Shown: positions 1 through 8,723 of the stretch, one piece after another
How positions within the stretch are numbered: position 1 is the stretch's first letter
Layout of the letters: each line of letters starts with the position of its first letter
Assembly: GCA_020725265.1 (NCBI GenBank)
Contig: DYFK01000024.1
Location: forward strand, 1 to 37,721
Origin: Hydrogenophilus sp.
GTDB lineage: Bacteria > Pseudomonadota > Gammaproteobacteria > Burkholderiales > Thiobacillaceae
Reading direction: 5' to 3'
DNA length: 37,721 bases
The notes under the pieces: generated by a model
The model's database searches: none
Told to the model about the DNA's origin: nothing
Seen by the model: only the letters and a program-made list of their open reading frames with translations
Position numbers and translations under genes: made by a program

Positions 1-54
1 CGCACGACCCCTGCCTTCGGAGGGCAGTACTCTATCCAGCTGAGCTACGGGCGG
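1..54 (-). tRNA. tRNA-Arg (anticodon CCG), 3' end cut by the window edge
   Basis: Read on the minus strand from 54, the sequence gives a seven-base 5' acceptor strand (CCGCCCG), then U8-A9, a normal D arm (AGCTCAGCTGGATAGAG), and an anticodon arm with a CTGCC/GGCAG stem around the seven-base loop CTCCGAA. The anticodon is therefore CCG, which reads the arginine codon CGG. The T arm and the 3' acceptor strand lie beyond position 1, so the gene is partial. An upstream TATGCT at 71-66 could be its -10 box, but no convincing -35 is visible. Confidence 0.93.
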
Positions 55-83
55 AAAGGCTGCGCAGCATATCACAGACACGC

Positions 84-112
84 TTGGGCAGGCAGCGCAA
101 AGCCCTTATAAT
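84..112 (+). promoter_or_regulatory. Sigma70-type promoter of the di-haem cytochrome gene
   Basis: A perfect TATAAT lies at 107-112 and TTGGGC at 84-89, with a 17-base spacer. Transcription would start near 119 and give a leader of about 35 bases before the ATG at 153. The reading frame is open upstream to 84, but that would place the start codon inside the -35 box. This argues for the later start. Confidence 0.7.
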
Positions 113-152
113 CCACCGGTTTTCCTATCCGGATCCGACAAGGATTTGCACC

Positions 153-956
153 ATGGCCGATCATCTTCAAATGACAAAAACCACGCCGAAGGATTTCATC
201 TATGCGCTGCTGGGTGGTTTGTTCGCCCCCGGCCTGGCGATCTTCCTGATCGTCATGCTGTTCCTGGGCATCCAGGGCCAGATGGGCCAACCGGACAGCG
301 GCGATACCGCCGAGCAGGCGGTGCGAGCGCGTATCCAGCCGTTCGGCGTCTCGGTCGCGATCGACCCCAACGCGCCCAGGATCGAGCGCACTGGCGAACA
401 GGTCTACAACGAGGTCTGCGGCGGCTGCCATGAATCCGGCGCGCTGAATTCGCCCAAGTTCAAGGATGCCGGCGCCTGGTCGAAGCGCCTGGCTCAGGGG
501 TACGACACCCTGCTGACGCACGCGATCAAGGGCATCGGCCAGATGCCCGCGCGTGGTGGCGATCCCGATCTCACCGACATGGAAGTGGCGCGCGCCATGG
601 TGCACATGACCAATGCCGCCGGTGCCCGCTTCGAGGCGGCGCTGAAAAAGGAACCGGTGCCGACCGCCGCCGAACTGGCCCGCGGCCGCGTCGTCTACGC
701 GGAAAACTGCGCTTACTGCCACGATACCGGCGCCACCGGCGCGCAGAAGCTGAATGACGCTCAGGCCTGGTCCGCGCTGATCAAGCAAGGCAAGGAATAC
801 CTGTACCACGCCGCCATCAACGGCACTTTCGGCGGCCCGGCCAAGGGTGGTAACGACAAGCTTTCGGACGCCGACACCCGCGCCGCCGTCGATTACATGG
901 TCGAGGAAGCGCGCGTGGCGATCACCGCGGCGGACGCCAAGGTCGCCAGCAAGTAA
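153..956 (+). CDS. Membrane-anchored di-haem c-type cytochrome (c5 family)
   Basis: The product has 267 residues. A short cytoplasmic N-terminus is followed by one hydrophobic segment at about residues 19-42 (ending FLIVMLFLGIQGQ), most likely an uncleaved anchor that places the rest in the periplasm. Two haem-binding motifs are seen: C89-G-G-C-H93 and C186-A-Y-C-H190. Each sits in a repeated c5-like domain with an AW-x-(K/A) helix after the haem site. The role is electron transfer between membrane complexes; the partners cannot be read from sequence. The ATG at 153 is preceded by AAGGA at 139-143 and lies downstream of the promoter at 84-112. The gene converges on the helicase gene and is separated from it by a strong hairpin. 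Confidence 0.88.
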   Translation: MADHLQMTKTTPKDFIYALLGGLFAPGLAIFLIVMLFLGIQGQMGQPDSGDTAEQAVRARIQPFGVSVAIDPNAPRIERTGEQVYNEVCGGCHESGALNSPKFKDAGAWSKRLAQGYDTLLTHAIKGIGQMPARGGDPDLTDMEVARAMVHMTNAAGARFEAALKKEPVPTAAELARGRVVYAENCAYCHDTGATGAQKLNDAQAWSALIKQGKEYLYHAAINGTFGGPAKGGNDKLSDADTRAAVDYMVEEARVAITAADAKVASK

Positions 957-975
957 GTCGGCTTCGGCCCACGCC

Positions 976-1013
976 AAACGCGGCCCGGGGAGGTGACTCC
1001 CCGGGCCGCGTTT
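976..1013. terminator. Bidirectional stem-loop terminator between convergent genes
   Basis: A perfect 16-bp inverted repeat (976-991 against 998-1013) encloses a six-base loop. The stem is flanked by AAA and TTT, so it reads as a hairpin plus short U-run in both directions. It lies between the stop codons of the cytochrome gene (956) and the helicase gene (1028). Confidence 0.85.
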
Positions 1014-1027
1014 GTCTCAGCGGGGCT

Positions 1028-3031
1028 TCATTTTCCGGGCCCGAGCATCGCCTTGAGCGCGGACAGCCGGCGCCGACCGTCCTCGCGGGCATCCTGGCCG
1101 GGATCGCTGGTCTCTCCCGCGCGCCGGATTTCCGCCGGATCGAGTTCGTCCAGGAAGCGAGATGGCGCGCAGTCGACGATCTCGCCACCGCGTTTTCTCC
1201 GCCCGCACCAGGTGATGGTCAGACCCCGGCGCGCGCGGGTGATGCCGACGTACATCAGGCGGCGCTCCTCTTCCAGCCGGTTTCCCTCCTGGCATTCCCG
1301 GTGCGGCAGGATTTCCTCCTCGACGCCGACCAGGAAAACGTGCGGGTATTCCAGCCCCTTGGCGGCGTGCAGCGTCGACAGGCGGACCGCGTCGGGAGCC
1401 TCGTCCTCGCGGCCTTCGAGCAGGTTCATCAGGGCGACGGTCTGGGTCAGTTCGATCAGGCTCTTGCCGTCTTCCTCGCCTTTCTTGCTCAGCCAATCGA
1501 CGAATTCACGCAGATTCGCCCATTTCGCGCGGGCGGCGCGCTCGTCCTCGTTGTCGAACAGCCACTGTTCGTACTGGATGGCGGCCAGCAATTCGTCGAG
1601 CAGACGCCCGGCCGGCTCGCGCTCGGCGCGCCCGGCCAGGCGGCCGATGAAATCGGCGAAGGTCAGCAGCGATTCCAGCTGACGCGCGGGCAGGTTTTCC
1701 TGAAAGCCGGTTTCGTATACCGCCGCGAACAATCCGATGTGACGCTGGCCGGCATGGTCGCCGAGCTTTTCCAGGGTGGCCGCGCCGATGCCCCGGCGTG
1801 GCGTGGTGGCGGCGCGAATGAAGGCGGGATCGTCGTCGGGGTTGGCGATCAGGCGCAGATAGGCGGTGAGATCCTTGATCTCGGCCTTGTCGAAGAATGA
1901 CTGGCCACCGGATATCTGGTACGGGATACGGTTTTCCCGCAACGCTTCCTCGAACAGCCGGGCCTGGTGGTTGCCGCGATAAAGGATGGCGTAGTCGGCG
2001 TGGCGGGTCCGATGCTCGAATTTGTGCGCGGAAATGCGCAGCGCCACGGTTTCGGCCTCGTGGCGATCATCGCGGCAGCGCACGATTTCGATGGGGTCGC
2101 CCAGGCCTAGCTCGCTCCACAGGTTCTTTTCCTGGAGGCGCGGATTGTTGCGGATCACGCTGTTGGCGGCGCGCAGGATGCGCTGACTGGAACGGTAATT
2201 CTGGGTGAGCGGGATGACGCGCAGGTTCGGCCAGTCATCGTTGAGACGGCGCAGGTTCTCGACGTCGGCGCCACGCCAGGCATAGATCGCCTGATCGTCG
2301 TCGCCGACGGCGGTGAAGCGGCCACCGACGCCGGTCAGCAGCTTCAGGATCTCGTACTGGGCGCCGTTGGTGTCCTGGTATTCATCGACCAGTAGGTAGC
2401 GCAACCGGCTCCGCCAGGTGGCCAGGGCTTCCGGATGTTCGCGAAACAGCACCACCGGCAGGCGGATGAGATCGTCGAAATCGACCGCCTGATAGGCGCG
2501 CAGGGTGTCCTGATAGGCCTGATAGGCGAGCGCGGCCTGGATTTCGTCGTCATCACCGGCGGCGGCACGCGCTTCGGTTGGCGCCAGCAACGCGTTCTTC
2601 CAGGTGGAGATCAGGCTGGCGACCTGGCGCAGGCTGGCGCGGTCCGGGTTTTTCAGGATGTCGGACAGGATTTGCTGGGCATCGGCGGCGTCGAGCACCG
2701 AGAAACGCGGCTTGTAGCCGAGCCGGCGTGCCTCGACGCGCAGGATGCGCAGGCCGAGCGAGTGGAAGGTGGAGACGGTCAGGCCCTTGGCCTGCTTGCC
2801 GGGCAGCAGCTCGGCGACCCGGTCGCGCATTTCCCGGGCGGCCTTGTTGGTGAAGGTGATGGCGGCGACGTGACGCGCCTCGATCCCGCATTCCGCGACC
2901 AGGTACGCGATCTTGCGCGTGATCACGCGGGTTTTTCCGGAACCGGCGCCGGCCAGCACCAGCAGGGGGCCGTCCAGATAGCGGACGGCTTCGCGTTGCT
3001 GTGGATTGAGACCGGCGAGGTGGCTGGACAC
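1028..3031 (-). CDS. rep: ATP-dependent 3'-5' DNA helicase Rep (UvrD/Rep superfamily 1)
   Basis: The product is about 667 residues, close to E. coli Rep. All superfamily 1A motifs can be read in order: Walker A GAGSGKT (28-34), DEYQDTN (motif II), GDDDQAIYAWRGAD (III), NYRSS (IV), STLHAAKGLEY (V) and YVGITRARRGL (VI). The run after motif V (HVFLVGVEEEILPHRE) is Rep-like rather than UvrD-like. The role is to unwind DNA 3'-5' and clear proteins from replication forks. I chose the GTG at 3031. An upstream in-frame TTG at 3052 lies within the cytochrome c4 terminator and would add seven residues. No strong ribosome site is visible for either, so the start is uncertain by a few codons. Confidence 0.9.
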   Translation of the reverse strand: MSSHLAGLNPQQREAVRYLDGPLLVLAGAGSGKTRVITRKIAYLVAECGIEARHVAAITFTNKAAREMRDRVAELLPGKQAKGLTVSTFHSLGLRILRVEARRLGYKPRFSVLDAADAQQILSDILKNPDRASLRQVASLISTWKNALLAPTEARAAAGDDDEIQAALAYQAYQDTLRAYQAVDFDDLIRLPVVLFREHPEALATWRSRLRYLLVDEYQDTNGAQYEILKLLTGVGGRFTAVGDDDQAIYAWRGADVENLRRLNDDWPNLRVIPLTQNYRSSQRILRAANSVIRNNPRLQEKNLWSELGLGDPIEIVRCRDDRHEAETVALRISAHKFEHRTRHADYAILYRGNHQARLFEEALRENRIPYQISGGQSFFDKAEIKDLTAYLRLIANPDDDPAFIRAATTPRRGIGAATLEKLGDHAGQRHIGLFAAVYETGFQENLPARQLESLLTFADFIGRLAGRAEREPAGRLLDELLAAIQYEQWLFDNEDERAARAKWANLREFVDWLSKKGEEDGKSLIELTQTVALMNLLEGREDEAPDAVRLSTLHAAKGLEYPHVFLVGVEEEILPHRECQEGNRLEEERRLMYVGITRARRGLTITWCGRRKRGGEIVDCAPSRFLDELDPAEIRRAGETSDPGQDAREDGRRRLSALKAMLGPGK

Positions 3032-3042
3032 GGGTGGACGCC

Positions 3043-3074
3043 AAAAATGCAAACGGCCCGCGCGGGCGGGCCGT
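3043..3074 (-). terminator. Rho-independent terminator of cytochrome c4
   Basis: An 8-bp stem (3067-3074 against 3053-3060) with a six-base loop is followed on the minus strand by TTTGCATTTTT. It lies 19 bases after the cytochrome c4 stop codon and just upstream of the rep start. Confidence 0.75.
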
Positions 3075-3092
3075 CGGCGAGCGATCGCGGGA

Positions 3093-3716
3093 TCAGCGCA
3101 GGCCGGAAATGTACTCGGCCACGGCCTTCATTTCCTGGTCGGTCATCTTGCGCGCGATGACCTGCATCATCTTGCCGCCGTCGTTGGCGCGGTCGCCACT
3201 ACGGAAATTCTTCAGCTGGCTATGCACGTACTTGGCATGCTGACCGGCCAGACGCGGGAACAGGGTCGGGATGCCGGCGCCAGCCGGACCGTGGCAGGAA
3301 GCACAGGCGGGCACGCCGCTGCCAGCGTTGCCGCCCTTGTAGATCTTCTGGCCTTCGACGACCAGCTCGGCATCCTTGGCCATGCGCGGCTTCGGCTGTT
3401 GCGCGCCGTAGTGGGCGGCCAGGTCGAGAATCTCGGTATCGGTGAGCTTGGCGGCGTTGGGTGCCATGATCGCGTTCTTGCGCGCGCCAGAACGGAACTC
3501 GGTGAGTTGCTTGGCCAGGTATTCGGCGGACTGTCCGGCCAAGCTCGGGTAGGTCGGGTTGGTGCTGTTGCCGTCGGCTGCATGGCAGGCACCACAAACG
3601 TCGTTGACCAGCTTCTGCGCCCGGGCCGGATCGCCCTTGGCGGCGGGGTTGGCCCAGGCGGCGCCCGGGGCAATGGCGGCGAACAGCAACGCGGTCAGCA
3701 ACGCTTTGGACTTCAT
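3093..3716 (-). CDS. Cytochrome c4, periplasmic di-haem cytochrome
   Basis: The 207-residue precursor has a clear Sec signal peptide (MKSK, a hydrophobic core, and a predicted cleavage after A-W-A, residue 22). The mature protein is two fused class I cytochrome domains with C41-G-A-C-H45 and C138-A-S-C-H142. Candidate axial methionines are M84 (NAIMAPNA) and M183/M184 (GKMMQ). The family carries electrons in the periplasm, commonly to terminal oxidases. An AAGGAG ribosome site lies six bases before the ATG. The gene is divergent from engB and ends in its own terminator, so it is probably monocistronic. Confidence 0.93.
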   Translation of the reverse strand: MKSKALLTALLFAAIAPGAAWANPAAKGDPARAQKLVNDVCGACHAADGNSTNPTYPSLAGQSAEYLAKQLTEFRSGARKNAIMAPNAAKLTDTEILDLAAHYGAQQPKPRMAKDAELVVEGQKIYKGGNAGSGVPACASCHGPAGAGIPTLFPRLAGQHAKYVHSQLKNFRSGDRANDGGKMMQVIARKMTDQEMKAVAEYISGLR

Positions 3717-3757
3717 GAAAAGCTCCTTAAATCCGGAATGGCAGCAAGGGAAAATCG

Positions 3758-3786
3758 CGGCATTTTAGCGGCCCGTTTGCTATAGT
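3758..3786 (+). promoter_or_regulatory. Possible promoter for engB
   Basis: TATAGT at 3781-3786 resembles a -10 box and lies about 20 bases before the GTG start of engB. The hexamer 17 bases upstream is a poor match to a -35. A second AT-rich hexamer on the other strand (TAAAAT, 3763-3768) could serve cytochrome c4. Confidence 0.35.
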
Positions 3787-3806
3787 GCCAGCCTTTCAGG
3801 CCGCGA

Positions 3807-4457
3807 GTGGCGCGAGCCCCCGCGTCAACCGTATCCACCTTGCTCAACGCCACCTTCCATATCACCGTCGCGCATCTTCGCGATCTGCCGGCCGACAGCC
3901 TGGCCGAAGTCGCATTCGCCGGCCGTTCCAACGCCGGCAAGTCGAGCGCCATCAACACGCTGTGCAACCAGAAACGCCTGGCTTTCGTCAGCAAGATGCC
4001 CGGTCGCACCCAGCACCTGAACTTTTTCCGCGCCGACGAGGGACGTTTCCTGGTCGACCTGCCCGGTTATGGCTTCGCGCGCGCGCCCAAGGATCAGAAA
4101 CATGTCTGGCAGGCGCTGATCGGCGGTTATCTGGCCGACCGACCGCAATTGGCCGGATTGGTGCTGATCATGGACATCCGCCATCCGCTCACCGAGCTCG
4201 ATCGCTCCCTGCTCGACTGGTTCAAGCCATCCGGCCGGCCGGTGCATGTCCTGCTGTCCAAATCCGACAAGCTGGCGCGTGGACCGGCCACGCAGGTTCT
4301 CAACGCGGTGCGCGCGGAATTGGCCGAAGCCGGTTTTCAGGTCAGCGCGCAGCTGTTTTCCAGCCTGAAGAAGACCGGCGCCGAGGAGGCGGAAAACGTC
4401 GTGCGTGACTGGCTGGGTTTGTCAAAGGCAAAAAAAGACCCGGCCCAAGGGGAATAA
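3807..4457 (+). CDS. engB: Ribosome-assembly GTPase EngB (YihA/YsxC)
   Basis: This is a 216-residue TRAFAC-class GTPase. The G motifs are plain: GRSNAGKS (G1, 39-46), PGRTQ (G2, 65-69), DLPG (G3, 84-87) and SKSDK (G4, 151-155). The family is needed for late assembly of the large ribosomal subunit. The first start in frame is the GTG at 3807. The family's conserved part begins at LLNATFHITV, so a TTG at 3840 is an alternative that would drop eleven residues. The gene is divergent from cytochrome c4 and followed by hemB in the same direction, though a hairpin at its stop codon suggests separate transcription. Confidence 0.93.
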   Translation: MARAPASTVSTLLNATFHITVAHLRDLPADSLAEVAFAGRSNAGKSSAINTLCNQKRLAFVSKMPGRTQHLNFFRADEGRFLVDLPGYGFARAPKDQKHVWQALIGGYLADRPQLAGLVLIMDIRHPLTELDRSLLDWFKPSGRPVHVLLSKSDKLARGPATQVLNAVRAELAEAGFQVSAQLFSSLKKTGAEEAENVVRDWLGLSKAKKDPAQGE

Positions 4458-4465
4458 GCCGGGTC
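4437..4465 (+). terminator. Stem-loop overlapping the engB stop codon
   Basis: GACCCGGC (4437-4444) pairs with GCCGGGTC (4458-4465) around a 13-base loop that contains the TAA stop. No good U-run follows (AAGGTTGTCCTG), so it may slow rather than fully terminate transcription. Confidence 0.4.
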
Positions 4466-4581
4466 AAGGTTGTCCTGACGTTGCGTCAAGACACCCGCTC
4501 AGGGAGGAAAAGCGGGAGACGAAGCGTTCGTCTGCGCGAATGGATTGGCCAAACCCGGACGAGGTTCCCGAAGCCGGGTGA

Positions 4582-5634
<1,053 letters not shown>

Positions 5635-5644
5635 GCCGACGGAC

Positions 5645-6379
5645 TTACAGGTAGCGGTTCCGGCGTTCCCGCTCGACGCTGATGATGTAGCGTTGGATGG
5701 CGGTTTCGACGCTGGGCGGCAGGTCGATGAACTGGCAGCCGGCCCGGTGGGTGGTGCGGCCGTTCTTGAGAGTGATGTCGAAGGTCGAACGCACGCTCAG
5801 GCCGAGCGCGAATTCGCCGGTGCCAGGCAGGGCGATGCGGCAACCCGGATAGGTCTCGCCGGCCTTCAGTTCCCCGTTGTTCTGGTAGGCAAGGACGCCG
5901 ACGCCGCCGATGCTGATGTCGACCACGGTGGATTCGAGCAGGCCGGCATCGGTATTGATCAGGCATTTCACCGGATTCACGACCGAGGTGACCAGGCGGT
6001 AATACTCGCGACGTTGCAGGCGCAGGACTTCCGTCGGCATCGGCACTTGGAAGGCGTCCTCGTCGCCAAAGCGGGCCGATTCGACGCGGCGCGCGGAAAA
6101 CTGGATGTGGATGTGGTCGTGGTGGGTCGCGAACGAGCACTCCTGGCTGTCCAGGATGCGCGCGTTCAGGGTCGGGTCAACACCCTGTTCGAGCAACAGC
6201 GTGCCTTGCTTCGGGTCGATGTCGAGCAACGTCGACAGGATGAATGACTTGCCGTCGGCGGCGTAGATCGCCACCAGGGTCTTGGCTTCCATGACCTCGC
6301 GCAGCATGCGCTGGATTTCGCCGGCATGGTCGACCAGATAGCGGCCGCGGTCCTCGCTGGATACCAGTTCGATCTTCAT
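5645..6379 (-). CDS. YcgR-like cyclic di-GMP receptor (YcgR N-terminal domain plus PilZ domain)
   Basis: The product has 244 residues. The N-terminal half (about 1-115) resembles the YcgR flagellar-brake domain. The C-terminal half is a PilZ domain with both ligand motifs: R124-E-Y-Y-R128 (RxxxR) and D154-I-S-I-G-G159 (DxSxxG). Such proteins bind c-di-GMP and slow flagellar rotation or act on other surface behaviour. No flagellar genes are present here to confirm the target. The ATG at 6379 starts the conserved MKIELVSSEDRGRYLVD; the much longer upstream open frame overlaps the Nudix gene and is not credible. It lies 64 bases after the Nudix gene on the same strand, so the two may be cotranscribed. 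It converges on hemB. Confidence 0.8.
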   Translation of the reverse strand: MKIELVSSEDRGRYLVDHAGEIQRMLREVMEAKTLVAIYAADGKSFILSTLLDIDPKQGTLLLEQGVDPTLNARILDSQECSFATHHDHIHIQFSARRVESARFGDEDAFQVPMPTEVLRLQRREYYRLVTSVVNPVKCLINTDAGLLESTVVDISIGGVGVLAYQNNGELKAGETYPGCRIALPGTGEFALGLSVRSTFDITLKNGRTTHRAGCQFIDLPPSVETAIQRYIISVERERRNRYL

Positions 6380-6443
6380 GGCCGGGCATTGTAATGGAGG
6401 TCGTCGGCCGCGTCGGCCGCCGGTGGGCGGAAGCCGGGTCCGT

Positions 6444-6998
6444 TCATGTCCCGAAGCGCGCGTACCAGAGCAGACCCATGACGGTCTTGGCCTCGTCGAC
6501 GCGGCCGTCGCCGACCATCGCCAGGGCTTCATCGAAGGGCACCCGCAGGATTTCCAGGAACTCGTCCTCATCCATGTTCTCGCCGCTGTATTCCAGCCCG
6601 CGCGCCAGGAAATAGACCAGGCGTTCGTCGGAGTAGCCGATGCACGGATAGAAGGTCGGCAGTCGCCGCCAGTCGCGCGCCAGGTAGCCGGTTTCTTCCT
6701 GGAGTTCGCGCCGCGCGCAGGCCAGCTCATCCTCGCCCGGGTCGAACTTGCCGGCCGGCAGTTCCAGGAAATCGCGGCGCAGCGGATAACGGTGCTGGCG
6801 CTCGAGGAGGATGTCGCCGTTGTCGAACACCGGCAGGATCACCGCCGCGCCGGGGTGGACGATGTACTCGCGGCTGGACTCGCCGCCGTCGGGCAGGCGC
6901 ACGCGATCCTTCTTCACATGCAGCAGACGGCCGCGATATTCATCTCGCGAATCGAGCGTGTGTTCGGTCAGGTCGGGCGGGCTGGCGGGTTTGGTCAT
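6444..6998 (-). CDS. Nudix hydrolase, ADP-ribose pyrophosphatase type
   Basis: This 184-residue protein has a complete Nudix box from G83 to L106 (GKFDPGE, then RRELQEETGYL), which supplies the metal-binding glutamates. The layout, including an N-terminal strand region (YRGRLLHVKKDRVRLPDG) and the downstream YPCIGYSDERLVYFLA stretch, fits ADP-ribose pyrophosphatases (NudF/MutT-like), which split ADP-ribose to AMP and ribose 5-phosphate. Substrate assignment within Nudix families from sequence alone is tentative. The start is the ATG at 6998; the longer open frame runs into the divergent promoter region of the TrpB2 gene. Confidence 0.85.
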   Translation of the reverse strand: MTKPASPPDLTEHTLDSRDEYRGRLLHVKKDRVRLPDGGESSREYIVHPGAAVILPVFDNGDILLERQHRYPLRRDFLELPAGKFDPGEDELACARRELQEETGYLARDWRRLPTFYPCIGYSDERLVYFLARGLEYSGENMDEDEFLEILRVPFDEALAMVGDGRVDEAKTVMGLLWYARFGT

Positions 6999-7004
6999 GG
7001 TCAA

Positions 7005-7033
7005 TTTCCGGATGCGGATCGCGCGAGTATAGT
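7005..7033 (+). promoter_or_regulatory. Possible promoter for the TrpB2 gene
   Basis: TATAGT at 7028-7033 looks like a -10 box. TTTCCG, 17 bases upstream, is only a half match to a -35. It lies in the 103-base divergent gap between the Nudix gene and the TrpB2 gene. Confidence 0.35.
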
Positions 7034-7101
7034 TGCCCCGGCGCGCGCCGGCCGGGGGAGGCAGTGGCGCCGCGCCAGACATGTTCAATACGGAGACAGT
7101 C

Positions 7102-8469
7102 ATGCCCCAGACCAAGATTTTGCTCGAAGAAAACGACATCCCCACGCATTGGTACAACGTGGTCGCCGACATGCCCAACAAGCCGGCGCCGCCACTCGGA
7201 CCCGACGGCAAGCCGGTCGGGCCGGAAGCCCTGGCCGCGATCTTTCCGATGAGCCTGATCGAGCAGGAGGTCTCCGGCGAGCGCTGGATTCCGATTCCCG
7301 AGCCGGTGCGCGAGGCCTATCGCATGTACCGGCCGACGCCGATGTTCCGCGCCCACCGGCTGGAGGCCGCGCTGGGCACGCCGGCCAGGATCTATTACAA
7401 GTACGAAGGCGTCTCGCCGGCCGGCTCGCACAAGGTCAACACCTCCATCCCGCAGGCCTATTACAACGCCGAGGCCGGCATCAAGCGGCTGTCGACCGAG
7501 ACCGGCGCCGGCCAGTGGGGCTGCTCGCTGGCGCTGGCCGGACAGATGTTCGGCCTGGAAGTGCGCGTCTACATGGTCAAGATTTCCTACAACCAGAAGC
7601 CCTACCGGCGCTCGATGATGCAGACCTGGGGCGCCGAGGTGTTCGCCAGCCCGACGCCCAACACCGTGTCCGGCCGCAAGATCCTGGAGATCGATCCGGA
7701 GTCCAACGGCAGCCTCGGCATCGCCATTTCGGAAGCGGTCGAGGAGGCCGCCAACCGCGCCGACACCAATTACGCGCTCGGCTCCGTGCTCAACCATGTC
7801 TGCCATCATCAGACCGTGATCGGCCTGGAAGCGAAGAAGCAGTTCGAGAAGATCGGCGAGTACCCGGACATGGTGTTCGCCTGCTGTGGCGGCGGATCCA
7901 ACTTCGCCGGAACGGCGTTCCCGTTCCTCGCCGACAAGGCGGCTGGCGGCGCGCGGGGCAAGAACGTGCGTCTGGTCGCCGCTGAACCGACCTCCTGCCC
8001 GACGCTGACCAAGGGGCATTACGCCTATGATTTCGGCGACGCCATCGGCATGACGCCGCTGATGTTGATGTACACCCTCGGCCATGACTTCATGCCGCCC
8101 GGCATCCACGCCGGCGGCCTGCGCTACCACGGCGATTCGCCGCTGGTGTCGCAGCTCTATCACGAGAAGCTGATCGAGGCGGTGGCGGTGCCGCAGATCG
8201 CCACTTTCGAGGCCGGCGTCGCCTTCGCCCGCGCCGAGGGCATCGTCCCGGCGCCGGAATCCTGTCACGCCATCCGCGCCTGCATGGACGAAGCCCTGCG
8301 CTGCAAGGAAACCGGCGAACCCAAGGTGCTGTTCTTCAACCTGTCCGGCCACGGCCATTTCGACATGGCTTCCTACGACCGCTATTTCTCCGGCGAGCTG
8401 GAGGATTACGCCTACCCGGAAGAAGCCATCCACGCCGCGCTCGAACGGCTGCCCAAGGTCGCCGCCTGA
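7102..8469 (+). CDS. TrpB2-type tryptophan synthase beta-like PLP enzyme
   Basis: The product has 455 residues, longer than classical TrpB (about 400), and has the TrpB2 sequence character: an N-terminal extension (THWYNVVADMP) and long insertions. The PLP lysine is K111 in GSHKVNT. The phosphate-binding glycine loop is CGGGSNF. Near the C-terminus is NLSGHGHFD. TrpB2 enzymes convert indole and serine to tryptophan, and many act without TrpA. No trpA lies beside this gene, which fits a stand-alone role in salvaging indole. GGAGA lies about six bases before the ATG at 7102; a second ATG at 7081 lacks such a site. Confidence 0.88.
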   Translation: MPQTKILLEENDIPTHWYNVVADMPNKPAPPLGPDGKPVGPEALAAIFPMSLIEQEVSGERWIPIPEPVREAYRMYRPTPMFRAHRLEAALGTPARIYYKYEGVSPAGSHKVNTSIPQAYYNAEAGIKRLSTETGAGQWGCSLALAGQMFGLEVRVYMVKISYNQKPYRRSMMQTWGAEVFASPTPNTVSGRKILEIDPESNGSLGIAISEAVEEAANRADTNYALGSVLNHVCHHQTVIGLEAKKQFEKIGEYPDMVFACCGGGSNFAGTAFPFLADKAAGGARGKNVRLVAAEPTSCPTLTKGHYAYDFGDAIGMTPLMLMYTLGHDFMPPGIHAGGLRYHGDSPLVSQLYHEKLIEAVAVPQIATFEAGVAFARAEGIVPAPESCHAIRACMDEALRCKETGEPKVLFFNLSGHGHFDMASYDRYFSGELEDYAYPEEAIHAALERLPKVAA

Positions 8470-8475
8470 CGGCAC

Positions 8476-8492
8476 GGCCGGGGTGCCCGGCC
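8476..8492. terminator. Short GC hairpin after the TrpB2 gene
   Basis: GGCCGGG (8476-8482) pairs with CCCGGCC (8486-8492) around GTG, seven bases after the stop codon. No clear U-run follows. The gap to the convergent small membrane-protein gene (8538) also holds further GC-rich inverted segments, so transcripts from both sides probably end here. Confidence 0.4.
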
Positions 8493-8537
8493 ATCCTTAC
8501 CCCGGTCCCGGATGCCCAGGCGTCCGGAGCCGGGAGT

Positions 8538-8723
8538 TCACACCGCCATCACCAGCCGCTGGATCACGAACACCAGCATCAGCAGCATGGTCAGCGCGAC
8601 GCCACCCTTGAACACCAGTCCGGCGTAAGTCAGCCAGCGCCGGTCGCGGCTGATCGCGTAGCCGAGCAGGGTGATCACCAGCAGGATCAGCGCCAGCAGG
8701 ATGAGCAGACGGATGGCCAGCAT
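8538..8723 (-). CDS. Small two-helix membrane protein coupled to lpxC
   Basis: The 61-residue product is almost entirely hydrophobic. One segment lies at about residues 2-22 ([17 protein letters not shown]...), then comes a basic loop with a double arginine (SRDRRW), then a second segment at about 37-58. I recognise no family. Its ATG overlaps the lpxC stop codon as TGATG, so translation is probably coupled to lpxC. That suggests, but does not prove, a link to the envelope or to lipid A. The open frame continues upstream within lpxC, but the TGATG junction makes 8723 the natural start. Confidence 0.72.
   Translation of the reverse strand: MLAIRLLILLALILLVITLLGYAISRDRRWLTYAGLVFKGGVALTMLLMLVFVIQRLVMAV

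Noticed and set aside
3766-3795. Sigma54 promoter for cytochrome c4 (TGGCAC on the minus strand at 3795-3790)
   Set aside because: The required GC element of the -12 box at the right spacing is missing; CAAA is found instead of TTGC.
7081-7101. Start of the TrpB2 gene at the ATG at 7081
   Set aside because: No ribosome site precedes it, whereas GGAGA is well placed before the ATG at 7102.
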